Shown here one piece after another: positions 1 through 6,576 of a stretch of 14,445 bases of DNA; the stretch's first letter is position 1; each line of letters starts with the position of its first letter. The stretch covers positions 1 to 14,445 of the forward strand of contig URDV01000024.1 of assembly GCA_900546605.1 (NCBI GenBank). Reading direction: 5' to 3'. A model generated the notes under the pieces. The model made no database searches. It was not told where the DNA came from and saw only the letters and a program-made list of their open reading frames with translations. This DNA is from an uncultured Prevotella sp. Lineage in GTDB: Bacteria; Bacteroidota; Bacteroidia; Bacteroidales; Bacteroidaceae. The position numbers were made by a program, and so were the translations under genes.

Positions 1-90
1 AAAGTCAGAATGACAAGAAACTTAAAAAGCTTGGCAAACTTACCTGTTAACCCGTCAACTTGTTTACTAATTCCGCCAACGCGTTATTAT
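1..90 (-). repeat. Octamer-arm intergenic repeat, copy A (cut by window edge)
   Basis: Octamers CCTGTTAA, CCCGTCAA and CTTGTTTA lie in register at 43-66. They are followed by CTAATTCCGCCAACGCGTTATT, split here as CTAATTCCGCCAACG (67-81) and CGTTATT (82-88). On the left they are preceded by CAAACTTA and then AAAGTCAGAATGAC at the window edge. Read on the minus strand this matches the left arm and core of copies B, C and E (TAAGTTTG, then a TTCTGA box), so this copy is inverted relative to them. The rest of the element lies outside the window. Confidence 0.8.
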
Positions 91-124
91 AGAAAATGAA
101 TACTCACGTATTCGTTATATTCCA

Positions 125-164
125 AAACAAGCGAGTGAAGGAGGAAGCCTTCACTCGCTTGTTT
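125..164 (-). terminator. Strong hairpin, probable terminator of the transglutaminase-like gene
   Basis: A perfect 17-bp stem pairs 125-141 with 148-164 around a 6-nt loop (AGGAAG). It lies about 40 bases beyond the stop codon of the minus-strand gene that ends at 206. On the minus strand the stem ends in TTTT followed by GGAATAT, so the U tract is short. The hairpin is nearly symmetrical and could act in both directions. A smaller hairpin (CGAAGAT / ATCTTCG, 179-196) lies between it and the stop codon. Confidence 0.6.
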
Positions 165-205
165 GCTTGCATGGGGGGCGAAGATGGGAATCTTCGTTTG
201 CTAAA

Positions 206-1417
206 TTACTTGCCAATGCTCTGCACGCTGCGGCGCACTTGTTTGTTAATTTCAACAAACATATATTTGGGCTGGTTAGTTTTTACTTTGTTTTCAACAC
301 GTTGGTACTCGCGCATGGCATATTCCTTTGACTTATCAAAGGTGATGCGCGACATTTCAGCTTGTGTTTTACCCGTTTTGACACTATCAAGTTTTTCGTC
401 GGGAAAATAGTCGTCAAGGTCAACATCGCCTATCATGGTGGTTTCAAGAAAGGTTAAGTTCTTTTTGCTGGCATCGGTGTAGTAGCCTACAAACATGTGA
501 CCTGGCATTTGCACCAACACAGGGGTGATGTTGATGGCTCGTAATAGGGAGGCAAAAAGCACACTGCCATCAACACAGTTGATTTGTGAAGAACTGAGCG
601 CATCTTGAAAGGTGCGAATTCGCTGTGAATAGACTACATTGCTCGACAAGCTGGAGTAGGAAACTGAACTGTAACGGAAGTTGCGCTTTTGCAACACATA
701 CCACAATGCATACACTTGCTTGTCAACTTGTTGCGCATTGCCTTGATAACCTAAAAAGCGACGCACGATGCGTGTGTTGAGAGCCTCGCGCAATATTTTA
801 TCGATAAGTGGACTCTCTTCGTTGACATAGGCGGCATAGAACAAGCGAGTACTAACATATTGGGGTTTGCCGTTAGGTTGCTGCTTGTAGTAACCTAACA
901 GACACTCGTTGATGCTACGTACCGAAAAGGTGCGTACACGTTGTCCCCAGTCTTTGCCATTTACTTCCACCTGCGCTACTACGCTGATAGGTTCCGCTTG
1001 GTCGTTGTTGCGCAAGGCATCGTAACGCCACAAGATGTCGGGATAGATGATATACTCTTTGTGCTTTTGAGGCAGAATGAAGGTGGACACCGAACGGGCA
1101 TAGAAGGGAGTTTCGGCCAATTCAATGCGCACTAATGTGTTGGCTCGTTCGCTTTTGAGCTTTATGGCTATGCACGACTTGGGGTTGCCCACGTAGGTGC
1201 CTGCCATGGGTTGAATGATTTGGGCATCGGTGGTGGCTACCGACAATATGGCTGAGGGGAAGAGATTGCCACCTAATTGGTCGACTATTTCATAGCTGGT
1301 GTTGAAGGGACGCTTGACTACCATAAAGGTGATAGCGCTGACCAAACTCACTAAGGCCAGTACAACTAAGGTGATGCGCAGCACCAATGTGCGCTTTGTT
1401 TTTGCTACATTCAACAT
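206..1417 (-). CDS. Membrane-anchored or exported transglutaminase-like protein
   Basis: This 403-residue protein has one hydrophobic segment near residues 12-34 after a basic start (KTKR). That fits a signal anchor or uncleaved signal peptide, with the rest outside the cytoplasm. The C-terminal half carries a transglutaminase/cysteine-protease-like triad. Cys281 is in INCVDGSVLFASLLRA, His307 is in PGHMFVGYY, and a third acidic residue, Glu325, is in FLETT. This order and spacing are typical of bacterial transglutaminase-like domains. The N-terminal half (about 40-230) has no motif I recognise. The substrate is unknown; such folds act as peptidases, amidases or cross-linkers. The gene lies downstream of cdsA, with repeat copy B filling the whole gap. 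The start is the first ATG, just before the hydrophobic segment, and there is no Shine-Dalgarno sequence. Confidence 0.75.
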   Translation of the reverse strand: MLNVAKTKRTLVLRITLVVLALVSLVSAITFMVVKRPFNTSYEIVDQLGGNLFPSAILSVATTDAQIIQPMAGTYVGNPKSCIAIKLKSERANTLVRIELAETPFYARSVSTFILPQKHKEYIIYPDILWRYDALRNNDQAEPISVVAQVEVNGKDWGQRVRTFSVRSINECLLGYYKQQPNGKPQYVSTRLFYAAYVNEESPLIDKILREALNTRIVRRFLGYQGNAQQVDKQVYALWYVLQKRNFRYSSVSYSSLSSNVVYSQRIRTFQDALSSSQINCVDGSVLFASLLRAINITPVLVQMPGHMFVGYYTDASKKNLTFLETTMIGDVDLDDYFPDEKLDSVKTGKTQAEMSRITFDKSKEYAMREYQRVENKVKTNQPKYMFVEINKQVRRSVQSIGK

Positions 1418-1424
1418 GATAGGA

Positions 1425-1600
1425 TTTAGTTGACAGGTTGACGGGTTAACAGGTTAACGGGTAAGTTTGTCAAGTTTTTCAAGCTTTATGCTATTCTGAT
1501 TTTTACATAACAAGTAACGTATGGCATATTTACTTGTTAACCTGTCAACTTGTTAACCCGTTAACTAAAAAGTCCGCCAATGGGTAAAGCGTTATTTTTG
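1425..1600 (+). repeat. Octamer-arm intergenic repeat, copy B (complete)
   Basis: The left arm has four octamers in exact register at 1430-1461: TTGACAGG, TTGACGGG, TTAACAGG, TTAACGGG. TAAGTTTG follows at 1462-1469. The core runs through TATTCTGATTTTTACATAA. The right arm at 1533-1564 has the inverted octamers CTTGTTAA, CCTGTCAA, CTTGTTAA and CCCGTTAA. The right end is AGTCCGCCAATGGG (1571-1584), then GCGTTATT (1589-1596). The two arms can pair into a long imperfect stem. The element occupies almost the entire gap between cdsA and the transglutaminase-like gene. I see no coding capacity in it. Confidence 0.85.
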
Positions 1601-1606
1601 AACACC

Positions 1607-2452
1607 TTACATGGCTATGGTGTAAAGATAGAGTACGGCAGCAGGAATGGCAATTAATGAGGAATCGAAGCGGTCGAGCATGCCACCATGTCCTGGCAGA
1701 ATGTTGCCACTATCTTTTATGCCCAATTGACGTTTAAACAAGCTCTCGACCAAATCGCCCCAAGTGCCAAACACACAAACAGTGAGGGCTAAACCTAACC
1801 AGCCCATGAGACTGAGTGTGTCTGGATTGAAGTGCCACAACAATGCGCCAACAACTAAGCAGAGTACACCACCGCCTATGCTTCCTACCCACGACTTGTT
1901 GGGCGAGATGCGCTCAAATAGTTTGGCAGGGAAGTACTTGTGCAACAATGAGCCGCAGCAGTAAGCCCCCGTGTCGCTTGTCCATAAAAAGAGAAATACG
2001 CTCAATGGATAGATGGGCAAGAACTGAGTAGTGTTGGTGAAAGGATTGTACTGAAAAGCCAAAAGGTTGAGCATACTAAAGGCTAAGGCCACATACACTT
2101 GCGAGGCAAATGCATAACCCCAGTTTTTGAGTGGGTCGGGCTTTTGCAAGTAGAGTTCACTTACCAACAAGTAGATGATGGACACCAAATAAGGCACAAA
2201 GGCACGCGAAGGGGTGTAGTCGCCACAATAGCCAGCAAAGGCTACAAACAAGTAGACGGCTGCTATGGTGTTGATGAGTTTGTTGACCGAGGCACCTGCA
2301 TGGTTATTGACGTTGGTTGAGAACTCCCATGTGGTAAGACCTGTTATGATGGCAAATAGCACCGTAAAGGTGATGGGTGAATAAAGTATGCCCCCTACCA
2401 ACACAGCAACGAAGATAATGCCAGTAAGCGAGCGGATTACTAAATTATTCAT
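1607..2452 (-). CDS. cdsA: Phosphatidate cytidylyltransferase (CDP-diacylglycerol synthase)
   Basis: This integral membrane enzyme makes CDP-diacylglycerol from CTP and phosphatidic acid, the branch point for phosphatidylethanolamine and phosphatidylglycerol synthesis. The protein has 281 residues, normal for the family, and is hydrophobic throughout with about eight membrane segments. The diagnostic C-terminal signature is complete at residues 237-263: SLFKR, KD at 246-247, then PGHGGMLDRFD (253-263). Earlier conserved patches are WTSDTGAY (157-164) and SPNKSW (183-188). The gene follows ftsH in the rsfS-ftsH-cdsA order common in Bacteroidota. Here, however, a terminator and repeat copy C separate it from ftsH, and I found no clear promoter of its own. 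The start is the first ATG, 5' of a membrane segment, with an AT-rich leader. Confidence 0.96.
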   Translation of the reverse strand: MNNLVIRSLTGIIFVAVLVGGILYSPITFTVLFAIITGLTTWEFSTNVNNHAGASVNKLINTIAAVYLFVAFAGYCGDYTPSRAFVPYLVSIIYLLVSELYLQKPDPLKNWGYAFASQVYVALAFSMLNLLAFQYNPFTNTTQFLPIYPLSVFLFLWTSDTGAYCCGSLLHKYFPAKLFERISPNKSWVGSIGGGVLCLVVGALLWHFNPDTLSLMGWLGLALTVCVFGTWGDLVESLFKRQLGIKDSGNILPGHGGMLDRFDSSLIAIPAAVLYLYTIAM

Positions 2453-2472
2453 GATAGATAGATGTTTTTTCT

Positions 2473-2662
2473 AACGCGTTGGAGAGTTCTTGGTTAACGG
2501 AGGAGAATAGGTTAACGGGGTGACGAGTTAACGGGGTGACGGGTAAGTTTGCCATTTTTTTGCTTCTTTCTATATTCTGATTTTAACATAATAAATAGCA
2601 TATAGCATACTTACCTGTTAACCTGTTTACCTATAAACTTGTTAACCATGAATTCACCAATG
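2473..2662 (+). repeat. Octamer-arm intergenic repeat, copy C (complete, degenerate ends)
   Basis: The left end reads AACGCGTTGGAGAG (2473-2486), matching the inverted end of copy A. After a disrupted unit come TTAACGGG, GTGACGAG, TTAACGGG and GTGACGGG at 2512-2543, then TAAGTTTG (2544-2551). The core contains TATTCTGATTTTAACATAA. The right arm is CCTGTTAA, CCTGTTTA, CCTATAAA, CTTGTTAA (2614-2645), ending in TTCACCAATG (2653-2662). Unit boundaries stay in 8-bp phase even where bases differ. It lies between cdsA and ftsH, on the cdsA side of the ftsH terminator. Confidence 0.85.
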
Positions 2663-2663
2663 T

Positions 2664-2718
2664 TTTTTTGTAAATAAAAATGGCTACCCACCCATTTTAC
2701 ATCAGTGGGTAACCATTT
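2664..2718 (-). terminator. Rho-independent terminator after ftsH
   Basis: The stem pairs AAATGG and TACCCAC (2678-2683, 2685-2691) with GTGGGTA and CCATTT (2705-2711, 2713-2718), with one internal mismatch and a 13-nt loop. Read on the minus strand, the hairpin starts about 20 bases after the ftsH stop codon. It is followed by TTTTTATTTAC and another T-rich run, as expected of an intrinsic terminator. It implies that most ftsH transcripts stop before cdsA. Confidence 0.8.
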
Positions 2719-2739
2719 ATTGAAATAGGGGTTTTAAAC

Positions 2740-4845
2740 TCACTCTGCCTGTGGTGCAGGAGGAGTGGGAGGAGTAGTAGGCTGTTTATGCTCATCAGTG
2801 TGAGCATTGTCAGTAGCCTCGCTTTCAGCATTTTGTTGCTGCTCCTCGTCAGTTGACTTTTCATGCTCCAACTTTTTGGCACGTTCGTCAGCCAACTTAA
2901 GAGCTTCTTCCTCCATGAGAACATCGGTACGGCTCTTCCATGGGCGAGGGCCAAAGATGTGTTCAACGTCCTCGGTCATGATAACCTCACGCTCTACTAA
3001 GAGGTCTGCCAATTGATTGTGCTTGCTGGCATTTTCGCTCAATATTCTTTTAGCACGTTCATATTGTTCAGTTATCATGCGCTGCACTTCAGCATCAATG
3101 AGTTCAGAGGTGCGTTCTGAATAAGGCTTGGTAAAGTTGTACTCGCTTTGCGGATTGTAGTAGCAAATGTTGGCCAACTTATCGCTCATGCCTAAGTAAG
3201 CCACCATGCCATAAATACGTTTGGTTACACGCTCTAAGTCGTTGAGTGCTCCACTTGAAATGTGTCCAGTGAATAACTCTTCGGCAGCACGTCCGCCTAA
3301 CAATGAGCATATTTCATCGAGCATTTGTTCACGTGTGGTAATGGTTCGCTCCTCGGGCAAATACCAAGCAGCACCCAAAGCCTGTCCGCGTGGCACAATG
3401 GTAACTTTCACTAAGGGGTTGGCATATTGCAACAACCATGACACGGAAGCATGACCAGCCTCATGAATGGCAATAGAACGTTTTTCGTCCTCAGTCATTA
3501 CCTTCGATGTTTTTTCTAAGCCACCAATAATGCGGTCGACGGCATCTAAAAAGTCTTGTTTGCCCACTTCCTTGCGATTATGGCGAGCTGCTATCAGCGC
3601 GGCTTCATTACAAACATTGGCAATATCGGCACCTGAAAAACCTGGAGTTTGGCGTGCTAACATTTCTATGTCAACTGTTTTGTCTAACTTCAAGGGTTTC
3701 ATGTGAACCTTGAATATAGCTACACGTTCTGAGAGTTCAGGCAAGTCGACATGAATTTGACGATCGAAGCGTCCTGCACGTAACAATGCAGGGTCAAGAA
3801 TTTCGACGCGGTTAGTAGCAGCTAGCACTATGACACCAGTGTTGGTACCAAAACCATCCATCTCGGTGAGCAACTGGTTGAGCGTGTTTTCGCGTTCATC
3901 ATTACCTCCCATAGTTGGGTTTTTGCCACGTGCACGACCAATGGCATCAATTTCGTCAATAAAGATAATGCAAGGAGCCTTTTCTTTGGCTTGCTGAAAG
4001 AGGTCGCGTACGCGGCTTGCACCTACGCCCACAAACATTTCAACAAAGTCGGAACCTGCCATTGAGAAGAATGGCACATCAGCCTCACCAGCTACGGCTT
4101 TGGCCAAGAGGGTTTTACCTGTTCCTGGAGGGCCTACCAAAAGAGCGCCCTTAGGAATTTTACCACCTAAGTCAGTGTACTTTTGTGGATTCTTGAGGAA
4201 GTCAACTATCTCGCGAATCTCTTGCTTAGCGCCCTCTTGTCCTGCCACGTCTTTAAAGGTGATGTGGGTGGAGTTTTTACCATTTTTCTCGAACAAGCGT
4301 GCTTTGCTTTTGCCCACGCTGAAGATGGACCCCATGGAGTTGCCTCCACCTCCCACACGGCGCATCATGAAAAAGTAGAGTGCTACTAAAAGTATGATAG
4401 GCAGCAAACTGCTAATGAGACGTGAGAAGAACTGGTCGCTCTCTTCATAGCGCACACGACCTTTGTAGTGAGTGTCAAGAAAATTATTTACCGCATCAAT
4501 GTTGGGATACTTGGCCGACACAGTAGGAGCAGAGCCTGTTTGATCAGAGCCTTGCTTAAATACATCGCGAATTTTTTCGGGGGTTACAACAAAGCTGACG
4601 TTACCATCGGTTTTGTTTACCACCACCTCGCGTGCATAGCCTTGTGCCACATACGAGCGCAATGTGCTGTAATCAACTTCTTTGTCAATGCCTCCCGTAC
4701 TGCTGTTACCACTATTATAAAGCATCACTACCAGCCCTACAATCATTAGTATGTAGAGCCACGTTAAGTTGAAGCCGCCCAATGGTGAACGACGACGTCC
4801 ACCATCACGTTGTGGTGTAGAAGGCATATTGTTATTTTGCTTCAT
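2740..4845 (-). CDS. ftsH: ATP-dependent zinc metalloprotease FtsH
   Basis: FtsH is a membrane-bound AAA+ protease that degrades unassembled membrane proteins and short-lived regulators. The protein has 701 residues. Transmembrane segments lie near 27-43 and 144-161 with the extracytoplasmic domain between them. The AAA domain has Walker A GPPGTGKT (238-245), Walker B IIFIDEID (293-300) and the second region of homology ending RAGRFDR (356-362). The zinc site is HEAGH (461-465), with Asp536 in LNDLERVT as the likely third ligand. From about 643 the C-terminus is a charged, Gln/Pro-rich tail (ending PPTPPAPQA), longer than in E. coli. It lies 75 bases downstream of rsfS, probably in the same transcript, and ends in a clear terminator. 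The start is the first ATG, in an A/T-rich leader. Confidence 0.98.
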   Translation of the reverse strand: MKQNNNMPSTPQRDGGRRRSPLGGFNLTWLYILMIVGLVVMLYNSGNSSTGGIDKEVDYSTLRSYVAQGYAREVVVNKTDGNVSFVVTPEKIRDVFKQGSDQTGSAPTVSAKYPNIDAVNNFLDTHYKGRVRYEESDQFFSRLISSLLPIILLVALYFFMMRRVGGGGNSMGSIFSVGKSKARLFEKNGKNSTHITFKDVAGQEGAKQEIREIVDFLKNPQKYTDLGGKIPKGALLVGPPGTGKTLLAKAVAGEADVPFFSMAGSDFVEMFVGVGASRVRDLFQQAKEKAPCIIFIDEIDAIGRARGKNPTMGGNDERENTLNQLLTEMDGFGTNTGVIVLAATNRVEILDPALLRAGRFDRQIHVDLPELSERVAIFKVHMKPLKLDKTVDIEMLARQTPGFSGADIANVCNEAALIAARHNRKEVGKQDFLDAVDRIIGGLEKTSKVMTEDEKRSIAIHEAGHASVSWLLQYANPLVKVTIVPRGQALGAAWYLPEERTITTREQMLDEICSLLGGRAAEELFTGHISSGALNDLERVTKRIYGMVAYLGMSDKLANICYYNPQSEYNFTKPYSERTSELIDAEVQRMITEQYERAKRILSENASKHNQLADLLVEREVIMTEDVEHIFGPRPWKSRTDVLMEEEALKLADERAKKLEHEKSTDEEQQQNAESEATDNAHTDEHKQPTTPPTPPAPQAE

Positions 4846-4862
4846 ATTCTATTCTTTATTTT

Positions 4863-4908
4863 ATGCAAGGTTGGCATATATTATAGGTATAGGTGTTTGC
4901 ATGCCAAC
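4863..4908. other. Inverted repeat in the rsfS-ftsH gap
   Basis: GTTGGCAT (4870-4877) pairs with ATGCCAAC (4901-4908) as an 8-bp stem with a 23-nt AT-rich loop. ATGCAA (4863-4868) could instead pair with TTGCAT (4897-4902), so two foldings compete. No T tract follows on the minus strand, so a terminator is unlikely. It could be a processing or attenuation site, or an operator. Function not established. Confidence 0.35.
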
Positions 4909-4920
4909 GCAGGGACGTGA

Positions 4921-5280
4921 TTAGTCCAAATTAGCTATTTGGGTTAATTCAGCGTCATCCCAAAGATTTTCGAGGTCATAATGTTCACGCGCTTCGGGTA
5001 AGAAGATATGAACCATTACCGTGCCATAATCCATAGCCACCCATTCACCATTTTCGCGTCCAGCAATTGCGGCAGGTTTTTCGCCAGCTTGTTTACGAGC
5101 AAACTCTTCAACCGAATCAGTAATAGCGTCAACTTGCTGAGGTGAGCCACCTGTGCAAATAACAAAAAATGAACTGGGAGCAGTAATGATATTTCTTAAA
5201 TCAACTGTCACAATGTCACGGCCTTTCTTTTCTTGAATACCGTCAATAATTACATTTACTAGCTTTTGTGCTTCTTCCAT
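4921..5280 (-). CDS. rsfS: Ribosome silencing factor RsfS (Iojap family)
   Basis: RsfS binds ribosomal protein L14 and blocks joining of the 30S and 50S subunits, lowering translation in starvation. The protein has 119 residues, the usual length. Family signatures are FFVICTGGSPQQVDAITDSV (residues 38-57) and, later, GEWVAMDYGTVMVHIF followed by REHYDLENLWDDA. The acidic C-terminus (LDDAEL-like end) is also typical. It is the first gene of the rsfS-ftsH unit. A promoter with a TATCTTTG box lies 25 bases upstream, inside the hairpin repeat described separately, so the 5' untranslated leader should be about 20 bases. No Shine-Dalgarno sequence is visible. Confidence 0.95.
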   Translation of the reverse strand: MEEAQKLVNVIIDGIQEKKGRDIVTVDLRNIITAPSSFFVICTGGSPQQVDAITDSVEEFARKQAGEKPAAIAGRENGEWVAMDYGTVMVHIFLPEAREHYDLENLWDDAELTQIANLD

Positions 5281-5303
5281 TTATTCTATTTTTGATTTTG
5301 GGT

Positions 5304-5391
5304 ACAAAGATAGTGCAAGGCGAGCGCAATGCAAAATGAAAGTCGAAGAACTTTCATTTTGCATGGCCGAGCCGCAGCCTATCTTCGTGAA
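5304..5391 (-). repeat. Promoter-associated hairpin repeat unit, proximal to rsfS
   Basis: A perfect 15-bp stem, ATGCAAAATGAAAGT (5329-5343) with its complement (5350-5364), surrounds a 6-nt loop. The flanks are a second, imperfect inverted pair: AAGATAG (5307-5313) with CTATCTT (5379-5385). On the minus strand they read TAGGCTGCGGCTCGGC before the stem and GCGCTCGCCTTGCACTA after it. Almost the same flanks occur at 8148-8293 around a different hairpin. The downstream flank runs straight into the rsfS TATCTTTG box. Confidence 0.8.
5305..5335 (-). promoter_or_regulatory. Bacteroidota-type promoter of rsfS
   Basis: On the minus strand, TTTG (5332-5335) is followed after exactly 19 bases by TATCTTTG (5305-5312). 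This matches the known Bacteroides consensus TTTG-N19-21-TAnnTTTG. The -33 TTTG lies inside the stem of the hairpin at 5329-5364, so hairpin extrusion and sigma-factor binding would compete for the same DNA. Transcription should start close to 5300, giving a short leader before the rsfS ATG at 5280. Confidence 0.75.
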
Positions 5392-5392
5392 A

Positions 5393-5441
5393 CAAAGTAG
5401 TGCAAGGCGAGCGCAATGCAAAATGAAAGTCGAAGAACTTT
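5393..5441 (-). repeat. Second, truncated hairpin repeat unit
   Basis: A 44-bp stretch at 5398-5441 is identical to 5311-5354, an 87-bp tandem spacing. It carries only one arm of the long stem; the sequence diverges at 5442. Its -7 box has lost one base (TACTTTG instead of TAnnTTTG), so this upstream promoter copy is probably inactive. The remaining AAAGT/ACTTT mini-hairpin followed by CATTTT could help stop transcription coming from the transporter gene. Confidence 0.75.
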
Positions 5442-5484
5442 TGAATTCATAAGTTAGGAGATGGTTATAATGTAGGCTTTTAGA

Positions 5485-5502
5485 ATTTGAATACCTACTT
5501 AA
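5485..5502 (-). repeat. 18-bp motif TTAAGTAGGTATTCAAAT, copy 1
   Basis: The minus strand reads TTAAGTAGGTATTCAAAT, identical to 8076-8093 on the plus strand. In both places it lies on the upstream side of tandem promoter-hairpin units and points the same way relative to them. It sits between the end of the minus-strand transporter gene and the rsfS promoter. Possibly a protein-binding site or part of a larger mobile unit; function unknown. Confidence 0.7.
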
Positions 5503-5558
5503 CCCCATGACCTTAAAACTCAGAATTACTCCTCACCCTCATAAACTCAAAACTAAGA

Positions 5559-6497
5559 TTACTCCTTGTGTTCAGCCTCGTAAGCCTCCACCTCTTTGCG
5601 GCTGCGACTAATAGTGACAAGATACACCCCTCCAAAAATGAACACTACGGCAATGCCTTTTATTATATTAAAGGAATCCATGCCCCAAAGCACAGCTACC
5701 AAGCACGACACAATGGGTTGCACGTAATTATACATACCCGCAACAGTGGGACGCAAATGCTTTTGTCCCACCACAATGAGCATATAACTCAGAAAAGTAG
5801 CACCCACTACTACGAATGCTAAACCTGCTATCTCCGTTGCGTGCAAGGCTGCCCAATGAGCTGACATAAGGTCGCTGTAAGAGAAAGGAAGCACACATAT
5901 AAAAGAGTAAGTAAACATCCACTTCATGATGGTAACGAGTGAGTACTTGTTAACAAAGTCCTTATATACAACAATGTACATGGCATAACAAAATTGCGCA
6001 CTAAGCACTAACAGGTCGCCCCAAATGGCATAATTGCTTGCTGACGTAGTCGAAGTTTTGGCACTGTTGCTGCCTAAAATGAGCATTAAGGCGCCTGTGG
6101 CACCTGCTGCTATGCCTAACACCTTTTTGCCCGTAATGGGTTCTTTTAGTATAAGTGCGGCCAACACCATGGCCCATAATGGCATGCTGGTGGTTATGAT
6201 AGAGGCATCACCTGGCGAGGTAAGACTTACACCAAAGAGGAAACATCCCTGATTGAGCACTATGCCCAATAGGGCTGCTCCAAAGAGCCGAGCCAAATCT
6301 TTGTGACTAACATGTTCGGGTTTTTGAAAGAGCGATGCTATCCAAAATAGTATCATAGCTCCTGTTATGCGCAGGTCGGTTACTACCAACGGACTGACCG
6401 CACCTGTGAGCATAATGAATTTTGATATGGGCGACATGAGCCCCCACATACTATTGGCCCCTAACATTGATAGGTGACCCTTGATGGATGATTGCAT
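5559..6497 (-). CDS. EamA-family (DMT superfamily) transporter
   Basis: This 312-residue inner-membrane protein has about ten hydrophobic segments arranged as two EamA repeats (about 10-140 and 168-300). Typical features are the N-terminal MWGLMSPISKFIM stretch, SPGDASIITTSMPLWAMVLAALILKE split over helices 3-4, and GMYNYVQPIVSCLVAVLWG in the second repeat. Homologues move amino acids, nucleotide-like metabolites or drugs, usually outward; the substrate here cannot be deduced. The C-terminus is charged (SRSRKEVEAYEAEHKE). It lies 79 bases downstream of purA. The purA terminator sits only 12 bases before this start codon, and the gap has no recognisable promoter, so expression may depend on read-through. 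An internal Met11 is a possible alternative start. Confidence 0.9.
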   Translation of the reverse strand: MQSSIKGHLSMLGANSMWGLMSPISKFIMLTGAVSPLVVTDLRITGAMILFWIASLFQKPEHVSHKDLARLFGAALLGIVLNQGCFLFGVSLTSPGDASIITTSMPLWAMVLAALILKEPITGKKVLGIAAGATGALMLILGSNSAKTSTTSASNYAIWGDLLVLSAQFCYAMYIVVYKDFVNKYSLVTIMKWMFTYSFICVLPFSYSDLMSAHWAALHATEIAGLAFVVVGATFLSYMLIVVGQKHLRPTVAGMYNYVQPIVSCLVAVLWGMDSFNIIKGIAVVFIFGGVYLVTISRSRKEVEAYEAEHKE

Positions 6498-6499
6498 AA

Positions 6500-6541
6500 C
6501 CGAAGAAAATAAGCCCCCTACACCATGGTATAAGGGGCTTA
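6500..6541 (-). terminator. Rho-independent terminator after purA
   Basis: TAAGCCCC (6510-6517) pairs with GGGGCTTA (6534-6541), extended by two further pairs after one mismatch. On the minus strand the stem is followed by TTTTCTTC. It lies 36 bases past the purA stop codon and ends 12 bases before the transporter start codon, so it also occupies the transporter's leader. Confidence 0.75.
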
Positions 6542-6576
6542 GTAAACATCTTATTTAGAAATGAAAGCTTTTCTTG

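Noticed and set aside
96..410. Plus-strand open frame of 104 codons at the left edge
   Set aside because: It runs through the strong hairpin and antisense to the transglutaminase-like gene; the peptide has no family resemblance.
1430..1564. CRISPR-like array in the octamer repeats
   Set aside because: The units are 8 bp, directly joined with no spacers, and inverted between arms. No cas genes are present.
5281..5508. Open frame of 75 codons on the minus strand directly before rsfS
   Set aside because: It translates the tandem hairpin-promoter repeats, giving the same peptide stretch (SSSTFILHCARLAL) twice, and covers the rsfS promoter. This is a repeat artefact, not a gene.
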